Of a stretch of DNA of 64,000 bases, positions 25,182 through 33,288 are shown in pieces; the first letter of the stretch is position 1, and every line of letters begins with the position of its first letter. The position numbers and the translations under genes were made by a program. Source of the DNA: Pseudonocardia ammonioxydans (GTDB lineage: Bacteria; Actinomycetota; Actinomycetes; Mycobacteriales; Pseudonocardiaceae); contig NZ_FOUY01000005.1 in the NCBI RefSeq assembly GCF_900115005.1, positions 1 through 64,000 on the forward strand, written 5' to 3'. The notes under the pieces are model-generated. The model was not told the DNA's origin and did not search any database. It saw nothing but the letters and a program-made list of their open reading frames with translations.

Positions 25182-26354
25182 CTATCGCGGCAGGCCGAGC
25201 ACGCGCTCGGCGGTGATGGTGCGCTGGACCTGGGACGAGCCGCCCCAGATGGTCACCGAGCGGGACCACATGGCCTGGGCGTGCAGCGGCCGCAGGTCGG
25301 TCCCCTCCTGCAGGGTGTCGAGCGTGGCGTCCTCCCCCAGGATCCGGTCGTAGACCTCCCACAGGTCCTGGAACGTCTCCGACCACTGCAGCTTGGTCAT
25401 CGAGGCCTCGAACCCGAGGTCGCGGCCCTGCTCGGTCTGGGTCAGCACGTGCATCGAGTGCAGGCGCAGGCACTCCAGCTCGGTGAGGACCCGGGCGAGG
25501 TCGTCGCGGATCACCGGGTCGCGGTCGCGGCCCAGCTTCCGCGCGACCTCGACGATCTCGTCGTACTGGCGGCGGAACTCGGTGTACTGGGAGATCCCGG
25601 ACGCGCCGCGTTCGAAGGACAGCAGCAGCATCGCGGTGCGCCAGCCGTCGCCGATCTCGCCGAGGCAGTCGGCGGCCGGCACGCGGGCGTCGTCGAAGAA
25701 CACCTCGCCGAACTCGCTGGCCCCGCTCATCTGGCGCAGCGGGCGGGCCGTCACCCCGGGCTGGTTCATGTCGATCAGCAGCATGCTGATGCCGCGGTGG
25801 CGCTCGGATCCGGGCTCGGTGCGGACCAGCGTGAAGATCTTGTCGCCGTGCACGGCGTTGGTGGTCCACACCTTCTGGCCGTTGACGACGAAGTCGTCGC
25901 CGTCCCGGACGCCTTTCGTGCTCAGCGCCGCCAGGTCGGAGCCGGCGCCGGGCTCGGAGAAGCCCTGGCACCAGATGACCTCGTTGCGCAGCATCGGCGC
26001 GATGATGTCCTTGCGCTGCGCGTCGGTGCCGATCGCCATCACCGTCGGCGCGAGGAAGGTCAGGCCCAGCGGGTTGACCGTGCGCGGGGCGTGCGCGCGC
26101 ACCATCTCCTCGTCGTAGATGGCCTTCATCCCCGGCGTCCCGCCGCGGCCGCCGAACTCGGTGGGCCACTGGATGCCCGCGAAGCCGGCGTCGGCCTTGT
26201 CCCGCTCCCAGTCCCGGCGCAGGGCGAAGCTCTCCTGGTCGTCGAGCGACTCCCAGAACCCGGGCCGGGTCCATTCCTGCGGGATGTGGGCGGACAGCCA
26301 GGAGCGCAGCTCCGCGCGAAACTCTTCCTCGGCCGGGGTGAAACTCAGGTCCAT
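25182..26354 (-). CDS. Acyl-CoA dehydrogenase, first subunit
   Basis: 390 residues from ATG 26354 (MDLSFTPAEEEFRAELRSWL), which matches the normal FadE start. Substrate/FAD motifs are WCQGFSEPGAGSDLA, VNGQKVWTTNAVHGD and WSRSVTIWGGSSQVQRTI. It oxidises an acyl-CoA at the alpha-beta position with electron transfer flavoprotein as acceptor. First gene of the two-subunit operon; two 11-bp direct repeats lie just upstream (26377-26387, 26394-26404). Confidence 0.9.
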   Translation of the reverse strand: MDLSFTPAEEEFRAELRSWLSAHIPQEWTRPGFWESLDDQESFALRRDWERDKADAGFAGIQWPTEFGGRGGTPGMKAIYDEEMVRAHAPRTVNPLGLTFLAPTVMAIGTDAQRKDIIAPMLRNEVIWCQGFSEPGAGSDLAALSTKGVRDGDDFVVNGQKVWTTNAVHGDKIFTLVRTEPGSERHRGISMLLIDMNQPGVTARPLRQMSGASEFGEVFFDDARVPAADCLGEIGDGWRTAMLLLSFERGASGISQYTEFRRQYDEIVEVARKLGRDRDPVIRDDLARVLTELECLRLHSMHVLTQTEQGRDLGFEASMTKLQWSETFQDLWEVYDRILGEDATLDTLQEGTDLRPLHAQAMWSRSVTIWGGSSQVQRTITAERVLGLPR

Positions 26355-26376
26355 GCGTGCACCGTCCTGCATGACT

Positions 26377-26404
26377 GTCGCCGCTGTATGAAAGTCGCCG
26401 CTGT
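26377..26404. repeat. Pair of 11-bp direct repeats upstream of the acyl-CoA dehydrogenase operon
   Basis: The sequence gtcgccgctgt occurs at 26377-26387 and 26394-26404, 17 bp apart. It lies in the 149-bp gap between the divergent fadE-like and antitoxin genes. A regulator site is possible; no dyad is evident. Confidence 0.4.
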
Positions 26405-26503
26405 GACGTCTCCGATCGGCCCGAGCCTTGCATACCCGTCGGTAACCTGCCCACCCCGCACGGTCGCGTGGCCGCCGGAGTATGCAGGGAGTAGCATTGC
26501 GGT

Positions 26504-26746
26504 ATGCGCAGCGAGCGAGTGACGGTCACGCTGCCGGCCGAGCTGGTGGCTGAAGCACGGGACGCGGTGTCCCGCGGATCTGCGGCGAGCCTGTCCGCCT
26601 ACGTGGCGGAGGCCGTCCAGTCCCGGCAGGACCGGGACCGTGCCCTGGCCACCCTGGCCGGCCTCTACGGCGGCCCGCCCCCGGCCGACGAGCTGGACGC
26701 GGCGCGGCGCTCCCTGCGCCCGGCCCCGCCCGTGGCCGTCGGCTGA
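26504..26746 (+). CDS. VapB-like antitoxin (ribbon-helix-helix)
   Basis: Eighty residues: an N-terminal RHH strand-helix-helix (RVTVTLPAELVAEARDAVSR, ASLSAYVAEAVQ) and an acidic/proline C-terminal tail that would cover the toxin. TAGCAT lies 6 nt before the ATG, so the mRNA may be leaderless. It is followed after 8 bp by a PIN-domain gene, the standard type II order. Confidence 0.83.
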   Translation: MRSERVTVTLPAELVAEARDAVSRGSAASLSAYVAEAVQSRQDRDRALATLAGLYGGPPPADELDAARRSLRPAPPVAVG

Positions 26747-26754
26747 TCCGCGCG

Positions 26755-27147
26755 ATGATCGGCGGACGCGTTCTCGACTCATCGGCACTGGCTGCCTTCG
26801 CCACCGGCCGCCCCGTCTACATGCGTGCCCTGGTCTGGGCCGCGGTGGAGGAGAACATCGTGCTCGCGGTGCCCAGCGCCGCCCTCGGCCGCGCCTGGTC
26901 GATGGTGGAGGCGGAGCACCACGCGGCCCTGCAGGTGCTGCTCGGCCTGCCGAACACCGTGATCCACGAACTCTCCCCGGAGAGCGCCCAGGAGGCCGGG
27001 CTGCTGCTCGCCTCGCAGGGCCTCGACGACATCGTCACCGGTCAGGTCGTCACGGCCGCCCGGCGGCGCGGCTGGCCCGCGGTCACCGGCGACCCGGGAA
27101 GCCTGCGCAAGCTGGACCCGATGGTCCCGATCGAGGAGCTCCCGTAG
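26755..27147 (+). CDS. PIN-domain toxin, VapC-like
   Basis: 130 residues. Acidic active-site candidates are Asp8 (RVLDSSAL), Asp91/Asp92 (GLDDIVTGQVV) and Asp113 (AVTGDPGSL). At the place where VapC proteins usually have a Glu (VPxxALxEAW), this one reads VPSAALGRAW with Arg46, so the nuclease may be altered or inactive. VapC toxins cut tRNA or rRNA until bound by the RHH antitoxin encoded just upstream. Confidence 0.8.
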   Translation: MIGGRVLDSSALAAFATGRPVYMRALVWAAVEENIVLAVPSAALGRAWSMVEAEHHAALQVLLGLPNTVIHELSPESAQEAGLLLASQGLDDIVTGQVVTAARRRGWPAVTGDPGSLRKLDPMVPIEELP

Positions 27148-27156
27148 GGGCGGGTA

Positions 27157-27909
27157 TCAGGCTGCCGGGCGCAGCCGGGACCGCAGCCGGGCCAGCTCGT
27201 CGTCGGTGAGGCCGTTGTCGCGCAACCACTGCACCGGCCCGCCGTGCCGCTCGTCGAGCAGCTCCAGGAAGGTCTGCATGACCTCGGCCCGGGGCCGGTG
27301 CCGGTCGAGGTCGGCGGTGGTCGGCATCGGCTCACCGCGACCGGTGGTCCAGCGCCGGAACAGCGCCTCGATCCGGGTCGCGGACAGCACGTAGTCGGCC
27401 ACGACCTCGTCCCGCGGGACACCGACCGCCGAGGAGATCAGCGCGACCAGCACGCCGGTGCGGTCCTTGCCCGCCGCGCAGTGCACGATCGTCGCGCCGG
27501 TCTCCCGCTCCGCGATCCGCCGGACCCCGGTGACGACGTTGGCCGCCCGGTCGCCGAGGTAGGCCAGGTAGTGCCCGACCATCGGGTCGGTGTCCGCGCC
27601 GAGCTCGGGCAGCCCGCGGCCGGTCTCCGGGATGAGGCTGAGCCGGTGCACGGTGATGCCGGCGTCGGCCAGGGCGCCCGGGCCGGACGCCACCAGCTCC
27701 TCGTCCTTGCGCAGGTCCAGCACCTGCACGACGCCGAGCTCCCCGGTGAGCCGGGCGACGTCGCCGGGACTGAGAGCCTCCAGCGACTCGGTGCGCAAGA
27801 GCACGCCCGGCCGGACCCGGCCGCCGCCCTCCAGCGGCAAGCCCCCCACGTCGCGGGCGTTGGCGAGGCCGTCGAAGGTCAACCAGCGGTCCGGCACCAG
27901 ATCGGTCAC
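27157..27909 (-). CDS. Tyrosine/dual-specificity phosphatase, PtpB-like
   Basis: The 250-residue protein has P-loop HC144-AAGKDR150-TG, nearly identical to M. tuberculosis PtpB (HCxAGKDRTG). It also has the N-terminal family signature NARDVGGLPLEGGGRVRPGVL. The Lys and Asp within the loop mark the PtpB-type group with phospholipid/protein activity. Here it lacks a visible secretion signal. It ends 10 bp from the VapC-like stop, convergent. Confidence 0.9.
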   Translation of the reverse strand: MTDLVPDRWLTFDGLANARDVGGLPLEGGGRVRPGVLLRTESLEALSPGDVARLTGELGVVQVLDLRKDEELVASGPGALADAGITVHRLSLIPETGRGLPELGADTDPMVGHYLAYLGDRAANVVTGVRRIAERETGATIVHCAAGKDRTGVLVALISSAVGVPRDEVVADYVLSATRIEALFRRWTTGRGEPMPTTADLDRHRPRAEVMQTFLELLDERHGGPVQWLRDNGLTDDELARLRSRLRPAA

Positions 27910-27961
27910 CCGGCCAGGGTAGACACGGCGGGTGGCGCCACGGGCCCCGCCGAGACCGGCC

Positions 27962-28432
27962 TCACCGGCCGTGGTACGGCGGCCTGCGCAGCGCGGCGGG
28001 CAGCCGGCGGGCCCCGTCGCCCTGGACCGCCGCGGCGTCCCCGGGGTTGACCAGCCGGCAGGTCGTCATGGACAGGCACCCGCAGCCGATGCAGCCGTCC
28101 AACCCGTCCCGCAGCGCCGTCAGCGCCTCGATCTGCTCGTCGAGCCGGCCGCGCCACGCCTTCGACAGCCGCGACCAGTCCGCCTTGGTCGGCGTCCGCT
28201 CGGCGGGCAACGAGTCCAGTGCGGACCGCACCTCGTCGAGCCCGATGCCGATCGAGCGCGCCGCCCGCACGAACGCGAGCCGGCGCAGCGCGCTGCGCCG
28301 GTACCGGCGCTGCCCGCCGGACGTGCGGCTCGCGGAGATCAGCCCCTCCCGCTCGTAGTAGCGCAGCGCGGAGTGCGGGAACCCGCTCCGCTCGACGATC
28401 TCGCCGATCGTCAGGAGATCACTCGACTCCAT
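27962..28432 (-). CDS. soxR: Redox-sensitive MerR-family regulator SoxR
   Basis: 156 residues. MerR HTH (TIGEIVERSGFPHSALRYYE), dimer helix, and the [2Fe-2S] ligands Cys114, Cys117, Cys119 and Cys125 in CIGCGCLSMTTC (C-x2-C-x-C-x5-C). Oxidation of the cluster by redox-cycling compounds activates target promoters. ATG 28432 is chosen as it precedes the conserved HTH. No soxS is expected in actinobacteria; targets are usually oxidoreductases and exporters, none of which is adjacent. Confidence 0.92.
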   Translation of the reverse strand: MESSDLLTIGEIVERSGFPHSALRYYEREGLISASRTSGGQRRYRRSALRRLAFVRAARSIGIGLDEVRSALDSLPAERTPTKADWSRLSKAWRGRLDEQIEALTALRDGLDGCIGCGCLSMTTCRLVNPGDAAAVQGDGARRLPAALRRPPYHGR

Positions 28433-28805
28433 CCACCGGCACCCCCTCCCGGTCCTCGTCGACCGCTCACACCGTGGGCCGAACACTCAAGCTCACTTCA
28501 GTATCACCCCACTCGCCGCGAGCCTGCCACCTGGGCTTACTACCGTCCGTCGGCACCGATCAGCCGCCCGCCTGGTTGCCTCCCCCCACCTCAGAAGATC
28601 CATTTCTCGGTGAACGGCAGCTGGCGCGCGGTGACGGGCGCCCCCAGGGCTGGACCGCTCCGACCGAGGCCTCTACGGTTCTCGCCAAGTCATCACGGCC
28701 CGATCACGAGCGGGCCAGGAGCCGGACCCCCGACCGGCTCTCCCGGGACCCCCGACCCGGCCGCTCGCGACGGTGCCGTCCGTTGATCGCGAAAGGGCCC
28801 TCCCC
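28433..28805. promoter_or_regulatory. soxR / transglycosylase intergenic region with dyad
   Basis: About 370 bp without a supported gene. An imperfect dyad ctcaag-ctca-cttcag (28486-28501) lies 54 bp upstream of the soxR ATG and resembles half of a SoxR box. The remainder is the upstream and leader region of the plus-strand transglycosylase gene. I looked for a c-di-AMP riboswitch here and did not find its conserved core. Confidence 0.4.
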
Positions 28806-29690
28806 TTGTCAGGACACCGCTCCCCCGGTGCCCGCCACGCGTTCCCCCGACCCGTGGCGTCCGCACCCGCAGCGATGACCGCTGCCCGAACCGTCCGCTC
28901 CCCAGGACAGGCCGGACCGGCGCACTCGCACGCCGCCCGGCGCGCCGGAACCCGCACCGCGGCGACCGGCGCCGCCTTCGGCGTGCTCGCCTCCGGCGCG
29001 TTCGCCGCCGTCGTGCCGACCGCACTGGACGGCACGGCCACCGAGGCCGATGCCGAGGAGACCACCACGGCGACGACGCTGGCCGCGTTCGACGCGCCCA
29101 TCCCGTCGGCCACCCCGGCCTCCGACGGCAGCCCGTCGGGCTACTTCAGCCCGGTCTCCTTCGAGCACGCCGGTGCCGCCACCGGTGCGCTGCAGTCCGC
29201 CGCCCCCGCGCAGAACGGCGACCTGGCGTCGCTGGGCAAGGCGCACGAGATCGCGGCGAAGATCGCCGAGGAGCACCGCAAGGCGGCCGAGGCCGAGCAG
29301 GCGCGCCAGGCCGAGCAGGCCCGGCTCGACACGCTCATCTCGCAGGGCGGGGTGGACGCCTGGATCGCCGAGGCGCTGGACCACATGGGTATGCCGCAGT
29401 CCTACGCCACCGGGCTGAAGCAGATCATCATGAAGGAGTCCAACGGCGACCCCGACGCCATCAACAACTGGGACTCGAACGCCGCCGCCGGGAACCCGTC
29501 CGAGGGCCTGATGCAGGTGATCCCCTCGACGTTCAAGGCCTATGTGCACCCGGACTTCGCCGATCAGGACATCACGCACCCGGTCGCGAACATCACCGCG
29601 GGCGTCCGCTACATGATCGACCGCTACGGCCTGGACACCCTCGACGCGGGGGGCCGGATGGGCTCGCACGGCGGGTACATCGGATACTGA
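28806..29690 (+). CDS. Secreted lytic transglycosylase (SLT domain)
   Basis: About 294 residues if it starts at TTG 28806 (LSGHRSPGARHAF); GTG 28855 or a later ATG at 28875 are alternatives. A hydrophobic export segment (GAAFGVLASGAFAAVVPTAL) is followed by a flexible Ala/Thr region and a charged helix (about 145-185, EEHRKAAEAEQARQAEQ). The SLT domain has catalytic Glu in IIMKESNGDPDAINNWDSN and SEGLMQVIPSTFKAY. It cleaves peptidoglycan glycan strands outside the membrane. A strong terminator follows. Confidence 0.87.
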   Translation: MSGHRSPGARHAFPRPVASAPAAMTAARTVRSPGQAGPAHSHAARRAGTRTAATGAAFGVLASGAFAAVVPTALDGTATEADAEETTTATTLAAFDAPIPSATPASDGSPSGYFSPVSFEHAGAATGALQSAAPAQNGDLASLGKAHEIAAKIAEEHRKAAEAEQARQAEQARLDTLISQGGVDAWIAEALDHMGMPQSYATGLKQIIMKESNGDPDAINNWDSNAAAGNPSEGLMQVIPSTFKAYVHPDFADQDITHPVANITAGVRYMIDRYGLDTLDAGGRMGSHGGYIGY

Positions 29691-29708
29691 GCCGTACCCG
29701 TAGCACCG

Positions 29709-29746
29709 CGACGGCGGCCGGCAGGGGAACCTGCCGGCCGCCGTCG
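29709..29746 (+). terminator. Intrinsic-type terminator after the transglycosylase gene
   Basis: A perfect 17-bp stem, cgacggcggccggcagg with cctgccggccgccgtcg, has a ggaa loop. It is followed by tcgttgt and starts 18 bp after the stop codon. Confidence 0.8.
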
Positions 29747-29763
29747 TCGTTGTCACCGGCGAA

Positions 29764-29781
29764 GGTAAACTGATTTTTACC
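29764..29781. promoter_or_regulatory. AT-rich dyad upstream of the acyltransferase gene
   Basis: ggtaaa-ctgatt-tttacc forms a 6-bp dyad inside an unusually AT-rich 25 bp, 27 bp before GTG 29808. It is a possible operator overlapping the promoter of the acyltransferase gene. Confidence 0.45.
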
Positions 29782-29807
29782 GTTCGCCCGAGAGGAGCTC
29801 CTGGCTC

Positions 29808-31919
29808 GTGACGAACCCCGGTGGCGAGCAGCACTCCGCCCGCACCGGTGCCGCCCCGGGCGGTTCCCGGTCCCGCTTCCGACCGGAGCTGCAGGGCCTG
29901 CGCGCCCTCGCCGTGGTGCTCGTGGTCGTCTACCACGTCTGGGTCGGTCGGGTCTCCGGCGGCGTGGACGTGTTCTTCCTGATCACCGGGTTCCTGATCA
30001 CCGGCGGGTTGTACCGGGCCGGGCTCCGGGGCGGGGTGGACGTCCTCGCGACCTGGCGCCGTCAGCTGTCCCGGCTGTTGCCGGCCATCACCGTCGTGCT
30101 GGCCGCGGGCATCGTGGCGGGGGCCTACCTGCTGCCGGAGAACCGGTGGATGCCGACGATCCGCGAGACGGTGGCGTCGCTGCTGTTCCTGCAGAACTGG
30201 GAACTCACCGCGAACTCCGTCGACTACGCGGCCCGCAGCAACGCCGCGAGCATCGTCCAGCACTTCTGGTCGCTGTCCATCCAGGGCCAGTTCTACCTCG
30301 TCGCGCCGCTGCTGGTGGCGGGCGTGACGATCGCCGCGCAGCGGGACCGCGCGGACCTGCACTCCCGCCTGACCGGCACGCTGCTGGTGCTCGGCGGGGC
30401 GTCGCTGGCCTACTCGGTCTACCTGACGCTGGTGAACCAGCCGCTGGCCTACTTCCACTCGCTGACCCGGGTGTGGGAGTTCGCCCTCGGCGGCCTGCTC
30501 GCGCTCTGGATCTCCCGGATCGAGTTCCGGCCGGAGCTCACCGCCGGTGCGCGAGCCGGGCTGGGCTGGGCCGGCGTGCTGGCGCTGGTGTCCTGCGGCG
30601 TGCTGCTCCCGGTCGACCGGGCGTTCCCGGGCTGGGCCGCGCTGTGGCCGACGCTGGCCGCGGCGATGGTGCTGGTGGCCGGGCAGTCCGGGCACCGGCT
30701 CGGGGTGGACCGGCTGCTGTCGGGAACCGTGCTGCGGACCATCGGCGACATCTCGTTCCCGCTGTACCTGTGGCACTGGCCGGTCCTGATCCTGACGCTC
30801 GTGTACACCGGCCAGGACCGGCTCTCGCTCGCAGCCGGCACCGTGGTCGTCGCGGTGTCGTTCGCGCTCGCCTGGCTCACCCACCGCTACGTCGAGCAGC
30901 CGATCGCCGCCCTCGACGTGCGCCGTGCCCTGCGCACCGGTGGCGTGCTCGCGCTGGTGGTGCTGGTCGGGGCCGGTGGCTGGCTCGGCGTCGCCACGGC
31001 GCGGGCCTCGGTGCAGGTCGAGGCCGGCTCACCCAGCCATCCGGGCGCGGTCGCCTTGCAGCCCGGCTTCGAGTGGGCCTTGGACGGAGACAGCTCAGCC
31101 GACGACGGCTCGGCCGAGGACGAAGCGGGCGGTGCGGACCCGGGGGCGGTGGATCTCACCCCGTCCCTGATCGCCGCTCCCGACGACTGGAGCTACCACC
31201 GCGGCACGTGGAACTGCGCGCCGCTGCAGCGCGGCGGCATCGAGCTGCAGCACTGCACGATCCCGCCGCCCGGTGAGGAACCGGCCGAGCGCACGATCGC
31301 CGTGGTCGGCGACTCGCACGCCCAGCAGTACATCGCGTCGCTGATGCCGGTCGCCGCGGAGCGCAACTGGGAGATCGTCGGCATGTTCCGCGGGGCCTGC
31401 CCGTTCTCCACGGTCTCCGAGTCGGACCCGCAGGACGACGGGTGCGCCGCGTTCAACGCCGAGGCCGCCCAGGAGGTGGCCGAGATGCAGCCCGACGCCC
31501 TGCTGACCCTGGCCACCCGGGACGTGCGGCCCGGCCTCACCGAGGTCACCCCGCCCGGGTTCGTCGAGGCCTGGTGGCAGATGCACGACGCCGGGGTGCC
31601 GGTCGTCGCCGTGCGGGACAACCCGCGGCCGCCGTTCTTCGTGCCCGAGTGCATCAGCACCGAGGGCCGGCACGCCGAGGCCTGCGACATGCCGCGGGAG
31701 GACGTCTACCCCGCACAGCCGCCGTACGCGGCGCTGCCGGACATCCCGCCGAACGTGTCGTTCATCGACACCGCCCCCGCCATCTGCGACCCGGAGCTCT
31801 GCCCGGCCGAGGTCGGCAACGTGCTCGTCTACATGGACGACAACCACCTGACGGCGTCCTACGCCGAGACGATGGCACCGCTGTTCGCCGACCACTTCGC
31901 GAGCCGGCTGGGCTGGTGA
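29808..31919 (+). CDS. OafA/YrhL-like acyltransferase with C-terminal SGNH domain
   Basis: 703 residues. The N-terminal acyltransferase-3 membrane domain (about 25-400) starts FRPELQGLRALAVVLVVVYH with its catalytic His, then GGVDVFFLITGFLIT and SIQGQFYLVAPLL. The C-terminal extracytoplasmic SGNH domain (about 450-703) has AVVGDSHAQQYIASL and a terminal DDNHLTASY Asp-x-x-His. Such fusions O-acetylate cell-wall or surface polysaccharides. An acidic linker (SSADDGSAEDEAGGADPG) joins the domains. The substrate is unknown. Confidence 0.9.
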   Translation: MTNPGGEQHSARTGAAPGGSRSRFRPELQGLRALAVVLVVVYHVWVGRVSGGVDVFFLITGFLITGGLYRAGLRGGVDVLATWRRQLSRLLPAITVVLAAGIVAGAYLLPENRWMPTIRETVASLLFLQNWELTANSVDYAARSNAASIVQHFWSLSIQGQFYLVAPLLVAGVTIAAQRDRADLHSRLTGTLLVLGGASLAYSVYLTLVNQPLAYFHSLTRVWEFALGGLLALWISRIEFRPELTAGARAGLGWAGVLALVSCGVLLPVDRAFPGWAALWPTLAAAMVLVAGQSGHRLGVDRLLSGTVLRTIGDISFPLYLWHWPVLILTLVYTGQDRLSLAAGTVVVAVSFALAWLTHRYVEQPIAALDVRRALRTGGVLALVVLVGAGGWLGVATARASVQVEAGSPSHPGAVALQPGFEWALDGDSSADDGSAEDEAGGADPGAVDLTPSLIAAPDDWSYHRGTWNCAPLQRGGIELQHCTIPPPGEEPAERTIAVVGDSHAQQYIASLMPVAAERNWEIVGMFRGACPFSTVSESDPQDDGCAAFNAEAAQEVAEMQPDALLTLATRDVRPGLTEVTPPGFVEAWWQMHDAGVPVVAVRDNPRPPFFVPECISTEGRHAEACDMPREDVYPAQPPYAALPDIPPNVSFIDTAPAICDPELCPAEVGNVLVYMDDNHLTASYAETMAPLFADHFASRLGW

Positions 31920-31922
31920 CCC

Positions 31923-32138
31923 TCAGGCGGGTCGCACGGCGTGCCCGTCGACCGCCACGACGTCGCCGCGGTGCAGCTGGGCACCGCGGCGGTGCTCGGG
32001 GGTCCCGTTGACCGTCACGAGGCCGTCCTCGAGCAGTTCCCGGGCGTGCACGCCGTCCTCGGCGAGGTTCGCGAGCTTGAGGAACTGACCGATCCGGATC
32101 GGTTCCTCACGGATCGGCACGTCCTGCGGGGTCGTCAT
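31923..32138 (-). CDS. Small S4-domain RNA-binding protein (YbcJ-like)
   Basis: 71 residues: IRIGQFLKLANLAEDGVHAR, ELLEDGLVTVNG and RRGAQLHRGDVVAVDG, the compact S4 RNA-binding fold found alone in YbcJ/YaaA-type proteins. ATG 32138. It is divergent from an RsmC-like methyltransferase gene 33 bp away, so both could act on ribosomal RNA (inference). Confidence 0.88.
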   Translation of the reverse strand: MTTPQDVPIREEPIRIGQFLKLANLAEDGVHARELLEDGLVTVNGTPEHRRGAQLHRGDVVAVDGHAVRPA

Positions 32139-32171
32139 GGCCCCATTCTGCGCGCCGTAGCATCCTGCGGC

Positions 32172-32777
32172 GTGGGTGACCACTACTTCAGCAGCACACC
32201 GTCCGTCGCGAGCCGACCCGGTTCGGTCCGCCTGCACACCGCCGGGGTCGATCTCGAGCTGGCGACCGACACCGGGGTCTTCTCCCAGGGCCGGGTCGAC
32301 CGCGGGACGCGGGTGCTGCTCGACGCCGCACCGATGCCGCCGGTGCGCGGCCCGCTGCTCGACGTCGGGTGCGGGTACGGGCCGATCGCGCTGACGCTCG
32401 CCTCCCGGCGCCGCAGGCTGCCGGTGTGGGCCGTGGACCTCAACTCCCGTGCGCTCGGGCTGACCCGGGACAACGCGGCCGCGGCCGGGCTGGGCAACGT
32501 GACGGCCTGCCCGCCGGACGAGGTGCCGGACGACCTGGCGTTCGCCGGCATCTACTCGAACCCGCCGATCCGCTCCGGGAAACCGGCCCTGCACGCGCTG
32601 CTGCTGCAGTGGCTGCCGCGGCTGCTGCCGGACGGGCGTGCCTACCTCGTCGTCGCGAAGAACCTCGGCTCGGACTCGCTGCACCGGTGGCTGGAGCAGG
32701 AACAGGGCTTCCCCACGACCCGGCTCGTCTCGGAGAAGGGCTACCGGGTGCTGGAGGTCGCCCCCCGCCCCGCCTGA
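32172..32777 (+). CDS. RsmC/RlmG-like class I methyltransferase
   Basis: 201 residues. The SAM site is LLDVGCGYGPIALTLA and the substrate motif is YSNPPIRSGKPALH (NPPxxxGK), typical of the MTS/RsmC N2-guanine rRNA methyltransferase family. The N-terminal duplicated domain of RsmC is absent. The start at GTG 32172 lies 8 nt after a TAGCAT -10-like box with no Shine-Dalgarno, so the mRNA is likely leaderless. The exact RNA target is unknown. Confidence 0.85.
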   Translation: MGDHYFSSTPSVASRPGSVRLHTAGVDLELATDTGVFSQGRVDRGTRVLLDAAPMPPVRGPLLDVGCGYGPIALTLASRRRRLPVWAVDLNSRALGLTRDNAAAAGLGNVTACPPDEVPDDLAFAGIYSNPPIRSGKPALHALLLQWLPRLLPDGRAYLVVAKNLGSDSLHRWLEQEQGFPTTRLVSEKGYRVLEVAPRPA

Positions 32778-32814
32778 GGGCCCACGACGGACCCACGACG
32801 AGGAACACACGACA

Positions 32815-32845
32815 AACGGCCCCCGGGAAGAATCCCGAGGGCCGT
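32815..32845 (-). terminator. Terminator of the first initiator tRNA
   Basis: The stem aacggcccccggga / tcccgagggccgtt has an agaa loop. It lies just downstream, on the minus strand, of the tRNA ending at 32852, and is followed by TTGTCGT. Confidence 0.7.
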
Positions 32846-32851
32846 TGTGCG

Positions 32852-32928
32852 TGGTAGCGGGGGCAGGATTCGAACCTGCGACCTCTGGGTTATGAGCCCA
32901 GCGAGCTACCGAACTGCTCCACCCCGCG
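32852..32928 (-). tRNA. Initiator tRNA-fMet (CAT), copy 1
   Basis: 77 nt including encoded CCA. It begins CGCGGGGTGGAGCAG, with the unpaired position 1:72 expected of an initiator. The anticodon stem-loop CTGGG-CTCATAA-CCCAG carries the three G:C pairs diagnostic of initiators, and the T arm is GGTTCGAATCC. It is identical to the copy 252 bp upstream on this strand. Confidence 0.95.
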
Positions 32929-33065
32929 CCGTACGGATCCGCGTGAACGTTTCCGTCTGTGTTGTGTACCCACTGTACCCCGTCGTCGTCCGGCGCTTTC
33001 AGGGGGCCCCTCCTGCGGTGCGGGGGCCGTCCGGGGGCGCTCCGCCCTCGACCCCCCGGCCACGA

Positions 33066-33099
33066 CGACGGCCCCCGGGAAGAATCCCGGGGGCCGTCG
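33066..33099 (-). terminator. Terminator of the second initiator tRNA
   Basis: A perfect 15-bp stem, cgacggcccccggga with tcccgggggccgtcg, has an agaa loop. It begins 4 nt past the 3' end of the tRNA at 33104. Confidence 0.78.
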
Positions 33100-33103
33100 T
33101 GGG

Positions 33104-33180
33104 TGGTAGCGGGGGCAGGATTCGAACCTGCGACCTCTGGGTTATGAGCCCAGCGAGCTACCGAACTGCTCCACCCCGCG
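33104..33180 (-). tRNA. Initiator tRNA-fMet (CAT), copy 2
   Basis: Identical 77-nt initiator tRNA with encoded CCA. Its upstream flank (cgccgtacggattcgcctgagcg then ttccgtctgtgttgtgt) is also nearly shared with copy 1, as is the downstream hairpin. The whole transcription unit therefore seems to be tandemly duplicated with a 252-bp period. Confidence 0.95.
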
Positions 33181-33233
33181 CCGTACGGATTCGCCTGAGC
33201 GCTTCCGTCTGTGTTGTGTCTCCAACCGTACAG

Positions 33234-33274
33234 GACGGGCCCGGCACCCCTGCGAGGGGGGTACCGGGCCCGTC
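33234..33274 (-). terminator. Terminator of the UPF0182 gene
   Basis: The stem gacgggcccggcacccc / ggggggtaccgggcccgtc has a short loop and lies 15 bp past the UPF0182 stop on the minus strand. Confidence 0.65.
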
Positions 33275-33288
33275 GTGCGCTGCGCGGA

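Noticed and set aside
28520..28800. c-di-AMP (ydaO-type) riboswitch before the secreted transglycosylase
   Set aside because: Such switches often precede cell-wall hydrolase genes in actinobacteria, but the conserved GGGUGAAUC-like core and matching stems are not visible.
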